From the NCBI RefSeq assembly GCF_000719705.1, contig NZ_JOHO01000005.1:1-64000 (forward strand): a stretch of DNA of 64,000 nucleotides. Direction: 5' to 3'. Shown in pieces: positions 43,698-54,448 of this stretch. The stretch comes from Streptomyces sp. NRRL S-350 (GTDB lineage: Bacteria > Actinomycetota > Actinomycetes > Streptomycetales > Streptomycetaceae). A program made the translations under genes and the position numbers. The notes beneath the pieces were generated by a model. That model did no database searches. It was not told where the DNA came from and was given only the letters and a program-made list of their open reading frames with translations. How positions within the stretch are numbered: position 1 is the stretch's first letter; every line of letters starts with the position of its first letter.

Positions 43698-44911
43698 TCG
43701 AGGTAGCCGCGCAGCTGGTCGGCGAAGGCGTGGTCGCGGAGCTTGACCAGCGTCTTCGACTCGATCTGCCGGATCCGCTCCCGCGTCACACCGAACACCG
43801 CGCCGATTTCCTCCAGCGTCCGCGGGCGGCCGTCGTCCAGCCCGTAGCGGAGCTGGACGACCTGGCGTTCCCGTTCGCCCAGGGTGGCCAGCACCGCGTC
43901 GAGGTGCCGGCGCAGCAGCAGGAAGGTCGCGGATTCGGCGGGTGAGGCGGCATCGGCGTCCTCGATCAGGTCGCCGAGCGCGACGTCGTCCTCCGCGCCC
44001 ACCGGGGTGTGCAGCGAGACGGGCTCCTGGGCCAGCCGGAGCAACTCCCGCACCCGCTCCTCGGTCAGGTCCAGGGCCGCGGCGATCGCGGCGGCCGTCG
44101 GCTTCACGCCGCGCTCCTGCAGCAGGCCCCGCTGCACCCGGACCACCCGGTTGATCAGCTCGACCACGTGCACCGGCACCCGGATCGTCCGGGCCTGGTC
44201 GGCCAGCGCCCGGCTCATCGACTGCCGGATCCACCAGGTCGCGTACGTGGAGAACTTGTAGCCGCGGGTGTAGTCGAACTTCTCCACCGCCCGGATCAGG
44301 CCCAGGTTGCCCTCCTGGACCAGGTCCAGCAGGGTCAGCCCACGGCCGACGTAGCGCTTGGCGACGGAGACGACGAGTCGCAGGTTGGCCTCGATCAGCC
44401 GGCGTTTGGCGATCCGACCGCGCACCACCAGGGTGTCCAGTTCGGCAGCCAGGGGGTCGGCCGGCGTCGGGTGGCCGTTCAGCCGCTCCTCGGCGAACAG
44501 GCCGGCCTCCACCCGGCGGGCCAGCTCGACCTCCTCCGCGGCGGTGAGCAGCCGGATCCGGCCGATCTCGCGCAGGTACTGACGCAGCAGGTCGGCGGCC
44601 GGGCCGCCCTCGGTCGGGGCGCGGCGCTCGTCCGCCGCGCCGGCGTCCACATCGGCGTCCGGGTCGGTGTCGATGTCCGGGTCGGCGTCGGTGTCCGGGT
44701 CGGTGGCCGCGTCGGGCTCGGGGTCCGGGCGCTCCGGGCGTTCCGGTCTGTCCGGGTGGCCCTCCGGCAGTCCCTGGGTGGGGATCCTCGCGCCGTCCGG
44801 GGGCGCCGACCCGGCCCGGCCGTGGTCGGCGTCCTGTTCCCCGGCCTGTCCGGCGGTTTCCGCGCTCGTACTGGTGGTGGTCGCTGCGGCGAGGCCTTGC
44901 TCCACGGGCAT
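43694..44911 (-). CDS. hrdA: Group 2 sigma-70 factor, HrdA-like
   Basis: 405 aa. Region 1.2 ([16 protein letters not shown]), region 2 with [20 protein letters not shown] and [11 protein letters not shown], region 3, region 4 with [20 protein letters not shown]: a primary-sigma paralogue able to read -35/-10 promoters. Long acidic N-terminal linker with DPDTDAD-type repeats (~62-93). HrdA rather than HrdB by its location beside dnaG and dgt (inference). ATG at 44911 abuts GAGGGG; GTG at 44905 has better spacing. Confidence 0.88.
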   Translation of the reverse strand: MPVEQGLAAATTTSTSAETAGQAGEQDADHGRAGSAPPDGARIPTQGLPEGHPDRPERPERPDPEPDAATDPDTDADPDIDTDPDADVDAGAADERRAPTEGGPAADLLRQYLREIGRIRLLTAAEEVELARRVEAGLFAEERLNGHPTPADPLAAELDTLVVRGRIAKRRLIEANLRLVVSVAKRYVGRGLTLLDLVQEGNLGLIRAVEKFDYTRGYKFSTYATWWIRQSMSRALADQARTIRVPVHVVELINRVVRVQRGLLQERGVKPTAAAIAAALDLTEERVRELLRLAQEPVSLHTPVGAEDDVALGDLIEDADAASPAESATFLLLRRHLDAVLATLGERERQVVQLRYGLDDGRPRTLEEIGAVFGVTRERIRQIESKTLVKLRDHAFADQLRGYLD

Positions 44912-45056
44912 CCCCTCGGGGCGGGCGCGACTCTGGCGGACCCGCGCTGGTGGGAGGTGGGACGCCTTCCAGTGTGCGGTACGCCACGCTCCGTGGCCGA
45001 GACTCGTGCGCCGACTTTCTGCCCGGCGGCGCTCCGAGCGCCGGCTCGGCGGCGCG

Positions 45057-46964
45057 CTACAGCGCCGCGGCGCCCTGGCTGCGCAGCTGCTGGCCGTACT
45101 GCTGGAGTTGCCACAACTCGGTCTGCACCGCGTGCAGTTGCTCGGCGTCGGCGCGGGGGCCGAGCCGCTGGAGGTAGCCGCGGACCTCGGCGACCCGGCG
45201 GTCCACGGCCAGCAGCCGCAGCTTGACCAGGAACTCGCCCGCGTAGATCGCGTCCGCCTTGCGGCGCGACCGGACCGGCTCGACGGTCAGCTCGGTGACC
45301 AGCGAGCGCACCTGGTCGTCCGGGGCCGCCTCGCGCACCGCGCTGGTGAAGTCCGGCAGGGTCGCCCCGTAGGCGGCGCCGCCCGCCTTCGCGATGGCCT
45401 GGCGGACGGCGGTGTACGGGGGGGTCGGGAACTCGTCGTCCCCGTAGTGGTCGAAGGCCGGGCTGACCAGGTCCGGGTGCTGCAGCGCCAGTTTGAGCAG
45501 CTCGCGCTCGACGAACTGGGCCGGGTCGCGCGGGTTGAGCCGGAAGGCGGGCTGCACGGGGCGCGCCGGCTGCGCCGGCTCCGGGCGGCGTTGGGCGGCG
45601 CCACCGCGCGGGTTCTGCTGGCGTTCGCGGTCCCAGCGGGCCAGCTGGGAGATCCGGCGGACGACGAACTGCTCGTCCAGGATGCCGAGCATGCCGGCCA
45701 GGCGGACGGCGTACTCGTGCTGGATCGAGCGGTCCTTGATCTTGGCGACGATCGGGGCCGCCTCCTCCAGCGCCGCCGAACGCCCCTCCGGGGTGTCCAC
45801 CCGGTGCCGGGCCACCACCGAGGTCAGCGCGAACTCGAACAGCGGGACGGGGTTGTCGATCAGCAGCCGGACCGCCTCGTCCCCCTGGGCGAGGCGCAGT
45901 TCGCACGGGTCCATGCCGCCGGGGCTGACCGCGATGGAGGTCTTGGCCGCGAACTTCTGGTCGTCCTCGAAGGCGCGCAGGGCGGCCTTCTGCCCGGCCG
46001 CGTCGCCGTCGAAGGTGAAGACCGTCTCGCCCCGGTACTGCGAGGTGTCCATCAGCAGCCGACGGATGATCTTGATGTGGTCCTCGGCGAACGCGGTGCC
46101 GCAGGTGGCCACCGCCGAGGTGACCCCGGCCAGGTGGCAGGCCATCACGTCGGTGTAGCCCTCGACCACCACCGCCCGGCCCGACTTGGCGATCTCCTTC
46201 TTCGCCAGGTCGATGCCGTACAGCACGTGGGACTTCTTGTAGATCGGCGTCTCGGGGGTGTTCAGGTACTTCGGGCCGTTGTCGTCCTCGCGCAGACGGC
46301 GGGCACCGAAACCGACCACCTCGCCCGCGATGTCCCGGATCGGCCAGACCAGCCGGCCCCGGAAGCGGTCGGTCAGGCCGCCGCGCTGGCCCTGCGAGGC
46401 CAGGCCGCCGAGCAGGATCTCCTTGTCGGTGAAGCCCTTGCCGCGCAGGTAGCGGACCAAGTGCTCCCAGCCGACCGGGGCGTAGCCGACGCCGAAGGTC
46501 CTCGCCGCCTCCTCGTCGAAGCCGCGCTCGGCCAGGAAGCGGCGGCCGATCTCCGCCTCCGGCGAGGCCAGCTGCTCCTGGTAGTAGGCGGCGGCCACCT
46601 TGTGCGCCTCGACCAGTCTGGTGCGCTCGCCCTGCTGGTGGCGGGGGCTGTAGCCGCCCTCCTCGTAGCGCAGGGTGATGCCCGCCTGGGCGGCCATCCG
46701 CTCGACGGCCTCGGCGAAGGTGAAGTGCTCGATCTTCATCAGGAAGGCGATGGTGTCGCCGTTCTCCTGGCAGCCGAAGCAGTGGAAGACGCCCTTGGCG
46801 GGGTTCACGTAGAAGGAGGCGGACTTCTCGTCGTGGAAGGGGCAGACGCCCTTGTACTCACCGCCGCCACCGTTGGTGAGCTGTACGTAGTCGCCGACCA
46901 CCGCGTCGATCGGCAGTGCGCTGCGCACCGCCTGTACGTCTTCGTCCCTGATCCGCCCGGCCAC
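45057..46964 (-). CDS. dnaG: DNA primase
   Basis: 635 aa. CHC2 zinc finger C41/H44/C62/C65, catalytic TOPRIM domain ([26 protein letters not shown]), Pro-rich linker near 450-480 and a C-terminal DnaB-binding domain. Makes RNA primers at the replication fork. GTG at 46964 preceded 6 nt earlier by TAGACT and without a ribosome site: probable leaderless mRNA. Separated from dgt (upstream) by 77 nt. Confidence 0.97.
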   Translation of the reverse strand: MAGRIRDEDVQAVRSALPIDAVVGDYVQLTNGGGGEYKGVCPFHDEKSASFYVNPAKGVFHCFGCQENGDTIAFLMKIEHFTFAEAVERMAAQAGITLRYEEGGYSPRHQQGERTRLVEAHKVAAAYYQEQLASPEAEIGRRFLAERGFDEEAARTFGVGYAPVGWEHLVRYLRGKGFTDKEILLGGLASQGQRGGLTDRFRGRLVWPIRDIAGEVVGFGARRLREDDNGPKYLNTPETPIYKKSHVLYGIDLAKKEIAKSGRAVVVEGYTDVMACHLAGVTSAVATCGTAFAEDHIKIIRRLLMDTSQYRGETVFTFDGDAAGQKAALRAFEDDQKFAAKTSIAVSPGGMDPCELRLAQGDEAVRLLIDNPVPLFEFALTSVVARHRVDTPEGRSAALEEAAPIVAKIKDRSIQHEYAVRLAGMLGILDEQFVVRRISQLARWDRERQQNPRGGAAQRRPEPAQPARPVQPAFRLNPRDPAQFVERELLKLALQHPDLVSPAFDHYGDDEFPTPPYTAVRQAIAKAGGAAYGATLPDFTSAVREAAPDDQVRSLVTELTVEPVRSRRKADAIYAGEFLVKLRLLAVDRRVAEVRGYLQRLGPRADAEQLHAVQTELWQLQQYGQQLRSQGAAAL

Positions 46965-47041
46965 CCCGGAAGTCTACTGGGGTGGCCGGGCTTTCCGACC
47001 GGGCGTGGTGCCCGGGGCACCGCCCCGCCCCCCGCCGGCTG

Positions 47042-48349
47042 TCAGGCCCAGGCCGCGCCGACCAGCTTGGCGTGCAGGGCCAGGGCCGAGGCGTCGGTCA
47101 GGGTGGCGATCTGGTCGATGACCGTGCGGAGGGCGGCGCGGTCGTCCTCGGCCTCGCGGTACATGTCGGCGAACACCGGATCCAGGCCGTCGGGGGCGTT
47201 CCGGGTGAGGACCTGCGCCAGCTCGGCGATCACGATCCGCTGGCGGGCCCGCAGCTGGGCCTGCTCGTCGCGCTGCATGACGAAGCGGACCGCGACCGCC
47301 TTGAGCACCGCGCACTCCAGCCGCACCTCGCGCGGCACCACCAGCTCCGCCGCGTAGCGGGTGAGCCGGCCGGGGCCGTAGCGGGCGCGGGTGGCCTGCT
47401 CGGCGGCCAGGCAGAAGCGGCCGATCAGCTGGCTGGTGAGGTCCTTGAGCCCGGCGCGGGCGCGCGCGGTGCCGTCGTACGAGCGGGGCCACCACTCCTG
47501 GGCGAGCAGCCGGTCCAGGGCGGCGGCCAGCTCCTCCGGTTCGGCGTCGCGGGCGTAGCGCTCGGCGACCTTGAAGAGTTCGGCGCGCTCGCTCGGGGCG
47601 CGCAGGGCGGCCGGGTCGAGGTGGCCGGCCTGGAGGCCGTCCTCGACGTCGTGGGTGGAGTAGGCCACGTCGTCGGACCAGTCCATCACGGTGGCCTCGA
47701 AGCACTTGCGCCCGGCCGGGGAGCCGGCCCGCAGCCAGCGGAAGACCGGCAGGTCGTCGGCGTAGACGCCGTACTTGGGCGACTGCGGGTCGGCGGGGTG
47801 GGCGCCCTTGGTCCACGGGTACTTGGTGGCGGCGTCGAGCGCGGCGCGGGTCAGGTTGAGCCCGACGCTGCGGCCGGGCCAGGGGGCGAGCCGGGTCGAG
47901 GGCTCGTCCTGGAGGGCGAAGCGCTTGGGTTCGAGCCGGGTGAGGATGCGCAGCGACTGGGCGTTGCCCTCGAAGCCGCCGCACGCCTCGGCGGCCTGGT
48001 CGAGGGCCTCCTCGCCGGTGTGGCCGAAGGGCGGGTGGCCGATGTCGTGGGCCAGGCAGGCGGTCTCCACCAGATCCGGGTCGCACCCCAGGGCCGCGCC
48101 CAACTCCCGTCCGACCTGGGCGCATTCGAGGGAGTGGGTGAGCCTGGTCCGCGGGAAGTCGCTGCGCATCGGGGCGACCACCTGGGTGGTGCCGGCCAGC
48201 CTGCGCAGCGCCGCCGAGTGCAGCACCCGGGCGCGGTCGCGCTGGAACGCCGTACGGCCCGGGCGCTTGTCGGGTTCGGGGACCCAGCGGGCCTCGGCGG
48301 CGTGGTCGTACGGGATCGGGGCGGCGAGGCGGTACGCGGTGTCATCCAT
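47042..48349 (-). CDS. dgt: Deoxyguanosinetriphosphate triphosphohydrolase family protein
   Basis: 435 aa HD-domain enzyme. HD ligands visible: RTRLTHSLE and [13 protein letters not shown]; a later [16 protein letters not shown] supplies the remaining Asp. Hydrolyses dGTP (or other dNTPs) to nucleoside and triphosphate and so limits nucleotide pools. ATG at 48349 after GAGGAC; upstream frame extension is Arg/Gly-rich and rejected. Confidence 0.92.
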   Translation of the reverse strand: MDDTAYRLAAPIPYDHAAEARWVPEPDKRPGRTAFQRDRARVLHSAALRRLAGTTQVVAPMRSDFPRTRLTHSLECAQVGRELGAALGCDPDLVETACLAHDIGHPPFGHTGEEALDQAAEACGGFEGNAQSLRILTRLEPKRFALQDEPSTRLAPWPGRSVGLNLTRAALDAATKYPWTKGAHPADPQSPKYGVYADDLPVFRWLRAGSPAGRKCFEATVMDWSDDVAYSTHDVEDGLQAGHLDPAALRAPSERAELFKVAERYARDAEPEELAAALDRLLAQEWWPRSYDGTARARAGLKDLTSQLIGRFCLAAEQATRARYGPGRLTRYAAELVVPREVRLECAVLKAVAVRFVMQRDEQAQLRARQRIVIAELAQVLTRNAPDGLDPVFADMYREAEDDRAALRTVIDQIATLTDASALALHAKLVGAAWA

Positions 48350-48477
48350 ATGGTCCTCACGGTACGCCGCGCCCCCGACACGCGGGGTGTGCCGCGCGCG
48401 AAGGGGCGCGGGCCGGGGCGTGAACGCCGCGCGGCCCGCGGGCGGCCGCCCCGGTGGGTCCGCCCCACCCGGACGGC

Positions 48478-49494
48478 TCAGCCCCGGAGCGCCTTGAGGA
48501 CGACTCCGGCCACCGCCTCCTGGCCCCTGGCGTTGGGGTGGATCGGCGCCAGGCCCCGGCTCGGGAACGGCGGCTCGATCCAGCGCTCGTCCTCGCCCGC
48601 GCACATGTCGTGCCCGGCCGAGGCTCCGGCGGTGTCCACGAACACCGCGCCGGCGGCCTGGGCCCGCTTCCTGAGCATGCCGTTGAGCTGCTGCTCCTTC
48701 TCGCCGAGGAAGCCGAGATCGGGCCCGGCCAGGGCGGTGCCGAGCACCGGCAGGCAGCTCGCCGGGTCGGCGGGGAACAGCGTGGGGTACCCGATCACGT
48801 ACACCCGGGCCTGCGGGGAGCGGCGCTTGATGTCCTGGAGGACCCGGCCGAGCCGGTCGCCGACCGCGTCCACCTTGCGCTGGACCTCGTCGGTGCCGTC
48901 GCCGGCCGAGTAGTGGTCGCGGCAGGGCGAGGCGGCGCGGGTCTGCTTGACCGCGCTCTTCACCGCGTCCACCAGGTTGTCCTTGGCGCACTGGACGACG
49001 ACGTCCGTGAAGCCCGCGTCGTTGCCGCCGATCCCGACGGTGACCAGCCGGGTGTCCGGGGTCAGCGCCTCCAGCTGGGCCGGGTTGGTGCCGTCGCCGG
49101 TGTCCTGCGGCGCCGTCAGGTCCCCGGTGCGGGCCCCGCTGCAGCTGGCGTCGTGGAACTGCGCGGCGGCCAGGCCGAGCTCCTTGGCCACCAGGGACGG
49201 GTAGTTGGCCCCGGAGCGGGAGCAGCCGCGCGGCTCGCCGGTCAGCGGGGGAATGCGGATCCCGGCGGTGTACGAGTCGCCGAGCGCGACGTACGGACCG
49301 GCGGGTGGCGGTGTGGGAGTCGGCGACGGGGCCGCGCCGGACTGGACGGCACCGGCCTGGGCCGGGCCGGGCACGGCGCCCGCGAAGCCCTGCCCCCGGC
49401 CGGTGTCCGAACCCCCCGCGCCGGTGCAGCCCGCCAGCAGCAGCGCGGCCAGCCCGGCCGTCAGGGCGACGGTCGGGCGTGTGGTCCTGGGCAT
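48478..49494 (-). CDS. SGNH/GDSL hydrolase lipoprotein
   Basis: 338 aa. Signal peptide with lipobox LLAGC (C23), Pro/Ala linker, then an SGNH domain: GDSYTAG (catalytic Ser), GIGGNDAGF, and HPNARGQ with the catalytic His. Several Cys pairs suit an exported enzyme. Probable extracellular lipase/esterase. ATG at 49494 with GGGGGG upstream. Confidence 0.9.
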   Translation of the reverse strand: MPRTTRPTVALTAGLAALLLAGCTGAGGSDTGRGQGFAGAVPGPAQAGAVQSGAAPSPTPTPPPAGPYVALGDSYTAGIRIPPLTGEPRGCSRSGANYPSLVAKELGLAAAQFHDASCSGARTGDLTAPQDTGDGTNPAQLEALTPDTRLVTVGIGGNDAGFTDVVVQCAKDNLVDAVKSAVKQTRAASPCRDHYSAGDGTDEVQRKVDAVGDRLGRVLQDIKRRSPQARVYVIGYPTLFPADPASCLPVLGTALAGPDLGFLGEKEQQLNGMLRKRAQAAGAVFVDTAGASAGHDMCAGEDERWIEPPFPSRGLAPIHPNARGQEAVAGVVLKALRG

Positions 49495-49690
49495 GGCATC
49501 CCCCCGGGGGTACGACGGGTCACGGTCGGCTCCTTGCGGCAGCCCGTCCCCCGGGCACCTCCGGCTCCAACGAACGGCCTCCGGCGATGGCTCCCGGTTC
49601 GGAGCGGCCGTCGGGGAAAGCCCTGGGAAAGTTGTCCGGAAAGCCCCGGGAGAGAGGAGGGCACCTACGCTGCGGCGTCGATCCGCGTCG

Positions 49691-50635
49691 TCACTCCGCG
49701 CCGCGCTCGTGCTCGGCCAGGAACTGCTCGAAGCGGCGGCCCAGTTCGTCCGCCGAGGGCAGGTCCGCCGGCTCGGCCAGCAGGCTCTCACGGCCCTCGG
49801 CGCCCGCCACCGCGTCGTACTGGCCCTCCATGCCGCGGATCGCCGAGCGCAGCTCGCCGTCCCCCTGCGTCAGCTGCTCCTCGATGTCGGCGTAGACCTC
49901 GCCGACCCGCTCGCGCAGCCGGGTGCCGGGCAGCACCAGGCCGGTGGCGGACTGCACCGCCTCCAGGATCAGCACGGCCGCCGCCGGGTAGGCCGAGCGA
50001 GCCACGTAGTGCGGGACGTGCACGGCGAAGCCCAGCACATCGTGCCCGGCCTCGGCCAGCCGGTACTCCAGCAGCGCCTGCGCGCTGCCCGGGACCTGGG
50101 CCTGCTCGAACCACTGGGGGTACCCCGGCGCGAGGTCGAGCCGGTTGCCGTGCGGCGTGAGGCCGACCGGGCGGGTGTGCGGCACGCCCATCGGGATGCC
50201 GTGGAAGTCGACCGTGAGCCGGACCTCCAGGCGCTCCACCAGCTCGCGGACGGCGCGCGCGAAGCGCTCCCACTCCACGTCCGGCTCGGGGCCGGTGAGC
50301 AGCAGGAACGGCGCGCCCGCGGCGTCGTGGACGAGCTGGAGCAGGATCTCCGGCGGGTCGTAGGACGTCCAGTGGTCGCGGTCGAAGAGCATCGCCGGGC
50401 GGCGCGCCCGGTAGTCGACCAGCCGGTCGTGGTCGAAACGGGCCACCACCTGCGGCGATCCCGTCTCCAGCAGGTGCGCCACCACCTGGCCGCCGGCGTC
50501 CCCGGCGTCCATGAAGCCCTCGAAGTGGTGGAGCAGCACCAGGCCGGCACCGGTGTCGCGCAACTGCGCGTTGGCCGTGGCCACCGCGGCCACGCCCTGC
50601 TGATCCAGCTCGTACAACGCCTGGAAGTCACGCAC
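49691..50635 (-). CDS. PAC2 family protein
   Basis: 314 aa. PAC2-like (proteasome assembly chaperone-2 fold) proteins are widespread in actinomycetes; the bacterial role is unclear. Visible features: [21 protein letters not shown] near the N-terminus (family hallmark GWxDAG-like), [31 protein letters not shown] at 50635 chosen; codons further upstream lie in frame but lose similarity to the family. Confidence 0.85.
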   Translation of the reverse strand: MRDFQALYELDQQGVAAVATANAQLRDTGAGLVLLHHFEGFMDAGDAGGQVVAHLLETGSPQVVARFDHDRLVDYRARRPAMLFDRDHWTSYDPPEILLQLVHDAAGAPFLLLTGPEPDVEWERFARAVRELVERLEVRLTVDFHGIPMGVPHTRPVGLTPHGNRLDLAPGYPQWFEQAQVPGSAQALLEYRLAEAGHDVLGFAVHVPHYVARSAYPAAAVLILEAVQSATGLVLPGTRLRERVGEVYADIEEQLTQGDGELRSAIRGMEGQYDAVAGAEGRESLLAEPADLPSADELGRRFEQFLAEHERGAE

Positions 50636-51280
50636 CGCGCACCCAACCCCGTTCTCTGCTCGTCCCGGCCGACCGGCTTCTCGTCCTGTGCAGCGTGCCC
50701 GGCGCCGCCGGAATTCCCGCCACGCCGGACGAGCCGCCCGGCGGCCCTTTCCGCCCCTGCGGACCATGATCGCACCCGATGGAGAAGTGCCTGGTCACAG
50801 GCCCGGGCGGGACCGGTCCCGGACCCTCGGGAACGGCCCGCGCGGCCATTCGCGTGCCGCGAAGTGACGCACCGCCTTCTGGCGGGTATCGTCCTCTCGC
50901 TGCCTCGCATCGTCGCGTCGTCGTCACGTCGTTCGTAACGCCGTCGGCCACGTCCCGGTCCGGTGCTCGGCCAGTCACCCACGACGCATCTTGCCTTCAC
51001 CTGGCCGCCTGCTTCCCTTCGCGCTCTCGTTTCCTCCTCGGCCATTTCGCGGACGCACACTGTCCCCTCGCTCTTCCCGCCGGACCGGTCCGAGGACCCG
51101 TGTCCGTTCCGGCACCCGCGCCGCCCGTTCCGGGCCGCCGCCCCCCGCCCAGCCCGACCGGATCCTCCGGCGTGCGCGGCCACCCGGCGGACGGATCCGG
51201 ACCGGGGCGAAGTCCCCCGCACCCCGTGCCGCACCCCGGCCCGGGAGGCATCCTCCGACCGATGAAGGACCGAAGGTTCC
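50636..51280. other. 645-bp gap with no recognisable gene
   Basis: Open frames here are Pro/Arg/Gly- or Ser/Thr-rich and look random. I see no RNA gene or long hairpin. It must contain promoters for the PAC2 gene and perhaps for the acetyltransferase. Confidence 0.5.
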
Positions 51281-52015
51281 GTGCCAGTACCTGTCATCCT
51301 CACCGGCCGCACCGTGCGGCTGGAGCCCCTCGCCGCGCACCACGCCGAGGCCATCGCCAAGGCCGGCGCCGAGGACCGTACGACCTACGCCTTCACCCCC
51401 GTCCCCCACGGCCTGGAAGCGGCCCGCGACTACATCGCGCGGGCTCTCGCCGACCAGGCCGCGGGACGGTCGCTGCCGTTCGCGACGGTGAACGTCGCCG
51501 ACGGCCGGGTGGTCGGCTCGACCCGGTTCCTGGAACTGGACTACTGGCAGGGCCCGATGGTGTGGCCGCCGGTGCCCGGCGTGCCGTTCGGCGATCCGGC
51601 CACGGCCGTCCCGGACGCCGCCGAGATCGGCAACACCTGGCTCTCGCCGCGCGCCCAGGGCACCGGCATCAACACCGAGGCCAAGCTGCTGATGCTGCGC
51701 CACGCCTTCGAGACCTGGGGCGTGCAGCGGATCTCGCTGCGCGCGGACGCCCGCAACCAGCGCTCCCGCGCCGCCATCGAGCGGCTGGGAGCGACGGCCG
51801 AGGGCGTGCGCCGGGCCCACTCGCGCGGGCTGGACGGGGTGGTGCGCTCCACCGCGTTCTACTCGATCCTCGACACCGAGTGGCCGGCCGTCCGGGACAT
51901 CATCGAGCTGCGGATCGCCGCCGCCACCTCGCCGAGCGCCCCGGATCCGGCGATCAACCAGGAGTGCCTTAGACAGGGCGGCAGCGGCGCCGGGCAGCTG
52001 ATGGTCAGGGCCTGA
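51281..52015 (+). CDS. GNAT acetyltransferase, RimJ/RimL-like
   Basis: 244 aa. GNAT motifs: GNTWLSPRAQGTGINTEAKLL (acetyl-CoA loop Q/R-x-x-G-x-G/A) and RISLRADARNQRSRAAIERLGA. Probably N-acetylates a protein N-terminus or small molecule; substrate unknown. GTG at 51281; GAAGG is close, so the start is uncertain. Last 11 bp overlap the convergent ADP-ribosylglycohydrolase. Confidence 0.85.
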   Translation: MPVPVILTGRTVRLEPLAAHHAEAIAKAGAEDRTTYAFTPVPHGLEAARDYIARALADQAAGRSLPFATVNVADGRVVGSTRFLELDYWQGPMVWPPVPGVPFGDPATAVPDAAEIGNTWLSPRAQGTGINTEAKLLMLRHAFETWGVQRISLRADARNQRSRAAIERLGATAEGVRRAHSRGLDGVVRSTAFYSILDTEWPAVRDIIELRIAAATSPSAPDPAINQECLRQGGSGAGQLMVRA

Positions 52016-53261
52016 GGGAGCCCCGCCCGCCGTCGGCGGCGTCCCCCAGGATCCGGCCGAGGAGGTCCGGGCCCTCGTCCGCATCCGGCGGGAACCGGGT
52101 CGGGGCCGCCTCGGCGACGGCGGACACCGGCCGCCAACCGTTGCGCACGCGGGCGACCGTCACCTCCCAGCGGGCCGGTCCCCCCGGACGGCACAGCCGG
52201 AGGGTGCCCTCGTGGGTGTGGGCCCGCCAGCGGTGGACCGCCGCATCGGCACCGGACCCGGTCCGGATGCGCTGCCACTGCCCGTCGGTCCACACCACCT
52301 CGGGGACCGGGCACGGACGCGGCACCAGCATCCCCTCACCGCCCCGGCCGTCGGGGACGCTGCCCGGCTCCGGGAACGCCCAGCCGGGCAGCGGCTCCCG
52401 CGCGGCCGTCCAGGCGGCCGGGATGCCGCGCGCGCCGGTGCGGGCCGCGACCACTCCCCCGGTGATCGCCGCGACGGTGTCCATGTCGCCGCCCGCCGCG
52501 ATCGCCTCCCACACGGCGGCCGGGTAGTCGGTCAGTCGGCGCGCGGCGCACCACAGCGCGTACGGGACGGTGTCGGCGGCCGACGTCCGACTGCCGTTGC
52601 CGAGGACACCGGCGGCGACCCGCGGGTCCGGTTCGGCGAGCAGGCCGATCGCCTCGGCCAGGCCGTCGTGGACGGCGCCCGGCGGGGTGTGGCGGGCGAC
52701 CGCGCCCAGGAAGGACTCCGGGGTCATGGCCGCCGTCCGGGTCCGGACCGCGTACGCGGCGGCCACCGCGACGGCGATCGCGCCGTCCACCGCCTGCGGG
52801 TGGGTGTGGGTGGTCACCGCCGTCCGCGCAGCCTGCCGGACGGCCTCGTCCGGGTCGTCGGCGTGGGCGGCCCCGAGCGGGGCGACACGCATCGCGGCGC
52901 CGTTGCCGTACGAGCCCTGGCCGTCGAAGAGTTCGGCGGCCAGCCGCTTCGCGTCGCCGCCCTCCCGGACCAGCCGCAGCATCCGGTTGGCGGCCGGGCC
53001 GTAGCCGCGGTCGAAGTCGTGGCGCACGGCGAAGGCGTGGGTGAGGTCGAAGGTGTCGATCGCGCCGCGCTCGGTGTGGGCGGCGTACACCGAGCAGGCC
53101 ATCTCGGTGTCGTCGGTCCACGGCCACGGGCCGGGTGGTTCGGTGCGGGCGGCGAGGTGGGTACGGGCGGTTTCCGGGACGAAGAACTGGGCGCCGAGGG
53201 CGTCGCCGACGGAGAGGCCGTCGAGTGCGTCGAGCGCGGGGCCGGTGTGTGGAGTGGTCAT
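52005..53261 (-). CDS. ADP-ribosylglycohydrolase family protein
   Basis: 418 aa. The family's Mg-binding acidic motifs are visible: GLSVGDALGAQ, PWTDDTEMA near residue 50 and AGGDMDTVAAITGG near 260. Removes ADP-ribose from proteins or small molecules. An extra ~110-residue C-terminal part with no recognised domain follows the catalytic region. ATG at 53261; tail overlaps the acetyltransferase gene. Confidence 0.9.
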   Translation of the reverse strand: MTTPHTGPALDALDGLSVGDALGAQFFVPETARTHLAARTEPPGPWPWTDDTEMACSVYAAHTERGAIDTFDLTHAFAVRHDFDRGYGPAANRMLRLVREGGDAKRLAAELFDGQGSYGNGAAMRVAPLGAAHADDPDEAVRQAARTAVTTHTHPQAVDGAIAVAVAAAYAVRTRTAAMTPESFLGAVARHTPPGAVHDGLAEAIGLLAEPDPRVAAGVLGNGSRTSAADTVPYALWCAARRLTDYPAAVWEAIAAGGDMDTVAAITGGVVAARTGARGIPAAWTAAREPLPGWAFPEPGSVPDGRGGEGMLVPRPCPVPEVVWTDGQWQRIRTGSGADAAVHRWRAHTHEGTLRLCRPGGPARWEVTVARVRNGWRPVSAVAEAAPTRFPPDADEGPDLLGRILGDAADGGRGSLRP

Positions 53262-53370
53262 GTGGGGGCCAGCTCAACCGCTCGGCCGCCGGTTCGTCAA
53301 CACGTTTGCCGGGCAGCCCCCGACGGGGGATGTTCCGCATACCCCCGATCCGGGCGGGCAGCACCCTGGC

Positions 53371-54366
53371 ATGACCCGCGCGAACCCGCTCGACCCGGTC
53401 GCCCTGCTCGGCGCCGACCAGCAGCACATCGCCACCCGGGCGCAGCTGCGCCGACTCGGGGTGCCCTCCGGCACGATCGCCCACCGGCTGCGCCCGGGCG
53501 GGCCCTGGCAGCAGGTGCTGCCCCGGGTGATCTGCCTGCAGAGCGGGCGGCTGACGCCGCATCAGCGACTGCGGGCGGCGCTCGCGTACGCGGGCCCGAA
53601 GGGGAGCGAGCCGCGGGCCGGGGAGGTGCTGCTGACCGGCTTCGCCGTGCTGTCCGACGCCGGGCTGCCGAGCGCCGGGCACCCCGCCGACCTCGACTCG
53701 GTGGATGTCCTGGTCCCACGTCAACGCCGGGTCTGCGACCGGGGGTTCGTCAGGATCCACCGGTCGTCGGGGGCGATGCCGGGCGGGTTCGAGCGGGACG
53801 ACGGGCTGTGGAGCACCACGGTCGCGCGGGCCCTGGCGGACCTCGCGCCGCGGGAGAGCGGGCAGCGCCGGTTCCGCGCGCTGTGCGCCGAGGCCGTCCA
53901 GCGGCGGCACTGCGAACTGGGCGAACTGCTCGACCAGTTGCTGGCGAGGCCGGGCGCGCTCGGGCTGCCGCACGTGGCCCGGGTGGTGGAGGACCTGACC
54001 GCCGGGGTGCGTTCGGTGGTCGAGGGCGAGGCCCGGCGGCTGCTGGCGCACGCGGGCCTGCCCGAACCGCTGTGGAACCCGGTGCTCTTCCTCGACGGCC
54101 GCTTCCTCGCCGTCCCGGACGCCTTCTGGCCGCACGCCGGTGTCGCGCTGGAGATCGACTCCCGTGCCTGGCACCTGCGCCCGGCCGACCACGAACGCGG
54201 CCTGGCCCGCGCCAACCGCCTCACCGCCGTGGGCCTCCCGGTGGTCCGCACCACGCCGGTCCAGCTCCGCCGCGATCCGACGCCGGTCCTGCACGAGCTG
54301 ACCGCCCTGGTCACCACCGGCCCGCACGGCCCCCACGCCCGGATCACCTGGCGCCGGGCGAGATGA
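53371..54366 (+). CDS. AbiEi-like N-terminal / DUF559-like C-terminal protein
   Basis: 331 aa. N-terminus (ATRAQLRRLGVPSGTIAHRL, then RVICLQSGRLTPHQRL) resembles the winged-helix of AbiEi-type antitoxins. The C-terminus has VALEIDSRAWHLRPADHERG and an R-x-T-P end, the pattern of the DUF559/Vsr-like restriction endonuclease fold. Common in actinomycetes; function not known. No cognate toxin (AbiEii) next to it. ATG at 53371, no ribosome site. Confidence 0.65.
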   Translation: MTRANPLDPVALLGADQQHIATRAQLRRLGVPSGTIAHRLRPGGPWQQVLPRVICLQSGRLTPHQRLRAALAYAGPKGSEPRAGEVLLTGFAVLSDAGLPSAGHPADLDSVDVLVPRQRRVCDRGFVRIHRSSGAMPGGFERDDGLWSTTVARALADLAPRESGQRRFRALCAEAVQRRHCELGELLDQLLARPGALGLPHVARVVEDLTAGVRSVVEGEARRLLAHAGLPEPLWNPVLFLDGRFLAVPDAFWPHAGVALEIDSRAWHLRPADHERGLARANRLTAVGLPVVRTTPVQLRRDPTPVLHELTALVTTGPHGPHARITWRRAR

Positions 54367-54369
54367 GCG

Positions 54370-54424
54370 CGGGGCCATGCGGGCGGGGCCGTGCGGGCGG
54401 GGGCCGTGCGGGCGGGGGCCGTGT
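54370..54424. repeat. GGGCCGTGCGGGCGG short tandem repeats
   Basis: About three and a half degenerate 16-bp units in the gap between convergent genes. Next to it, GGCTCAACAGCGG occurs twice (54433-54445 and 54447-54459), duplicating the 3' end of the RNase gene. Confidence 0.65.
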
Positions 54425-54448
54425 CGGCAGGGGCTCAACAGCGGAGGC

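Noticed and set aside
47007..47021. Terminator between dgt and dnaG
   Set aside because: GGTGCCC-G-GGGCACC has arms of only 7 nt and a 1-nt centre; could be chance in this GC content.
50779..51280. Upstream extension of the acetyltransferase frame or separate gene
   Set aside because: Frames are Pro/Ser/Arg-rich without family resemblance or ribosome sites.
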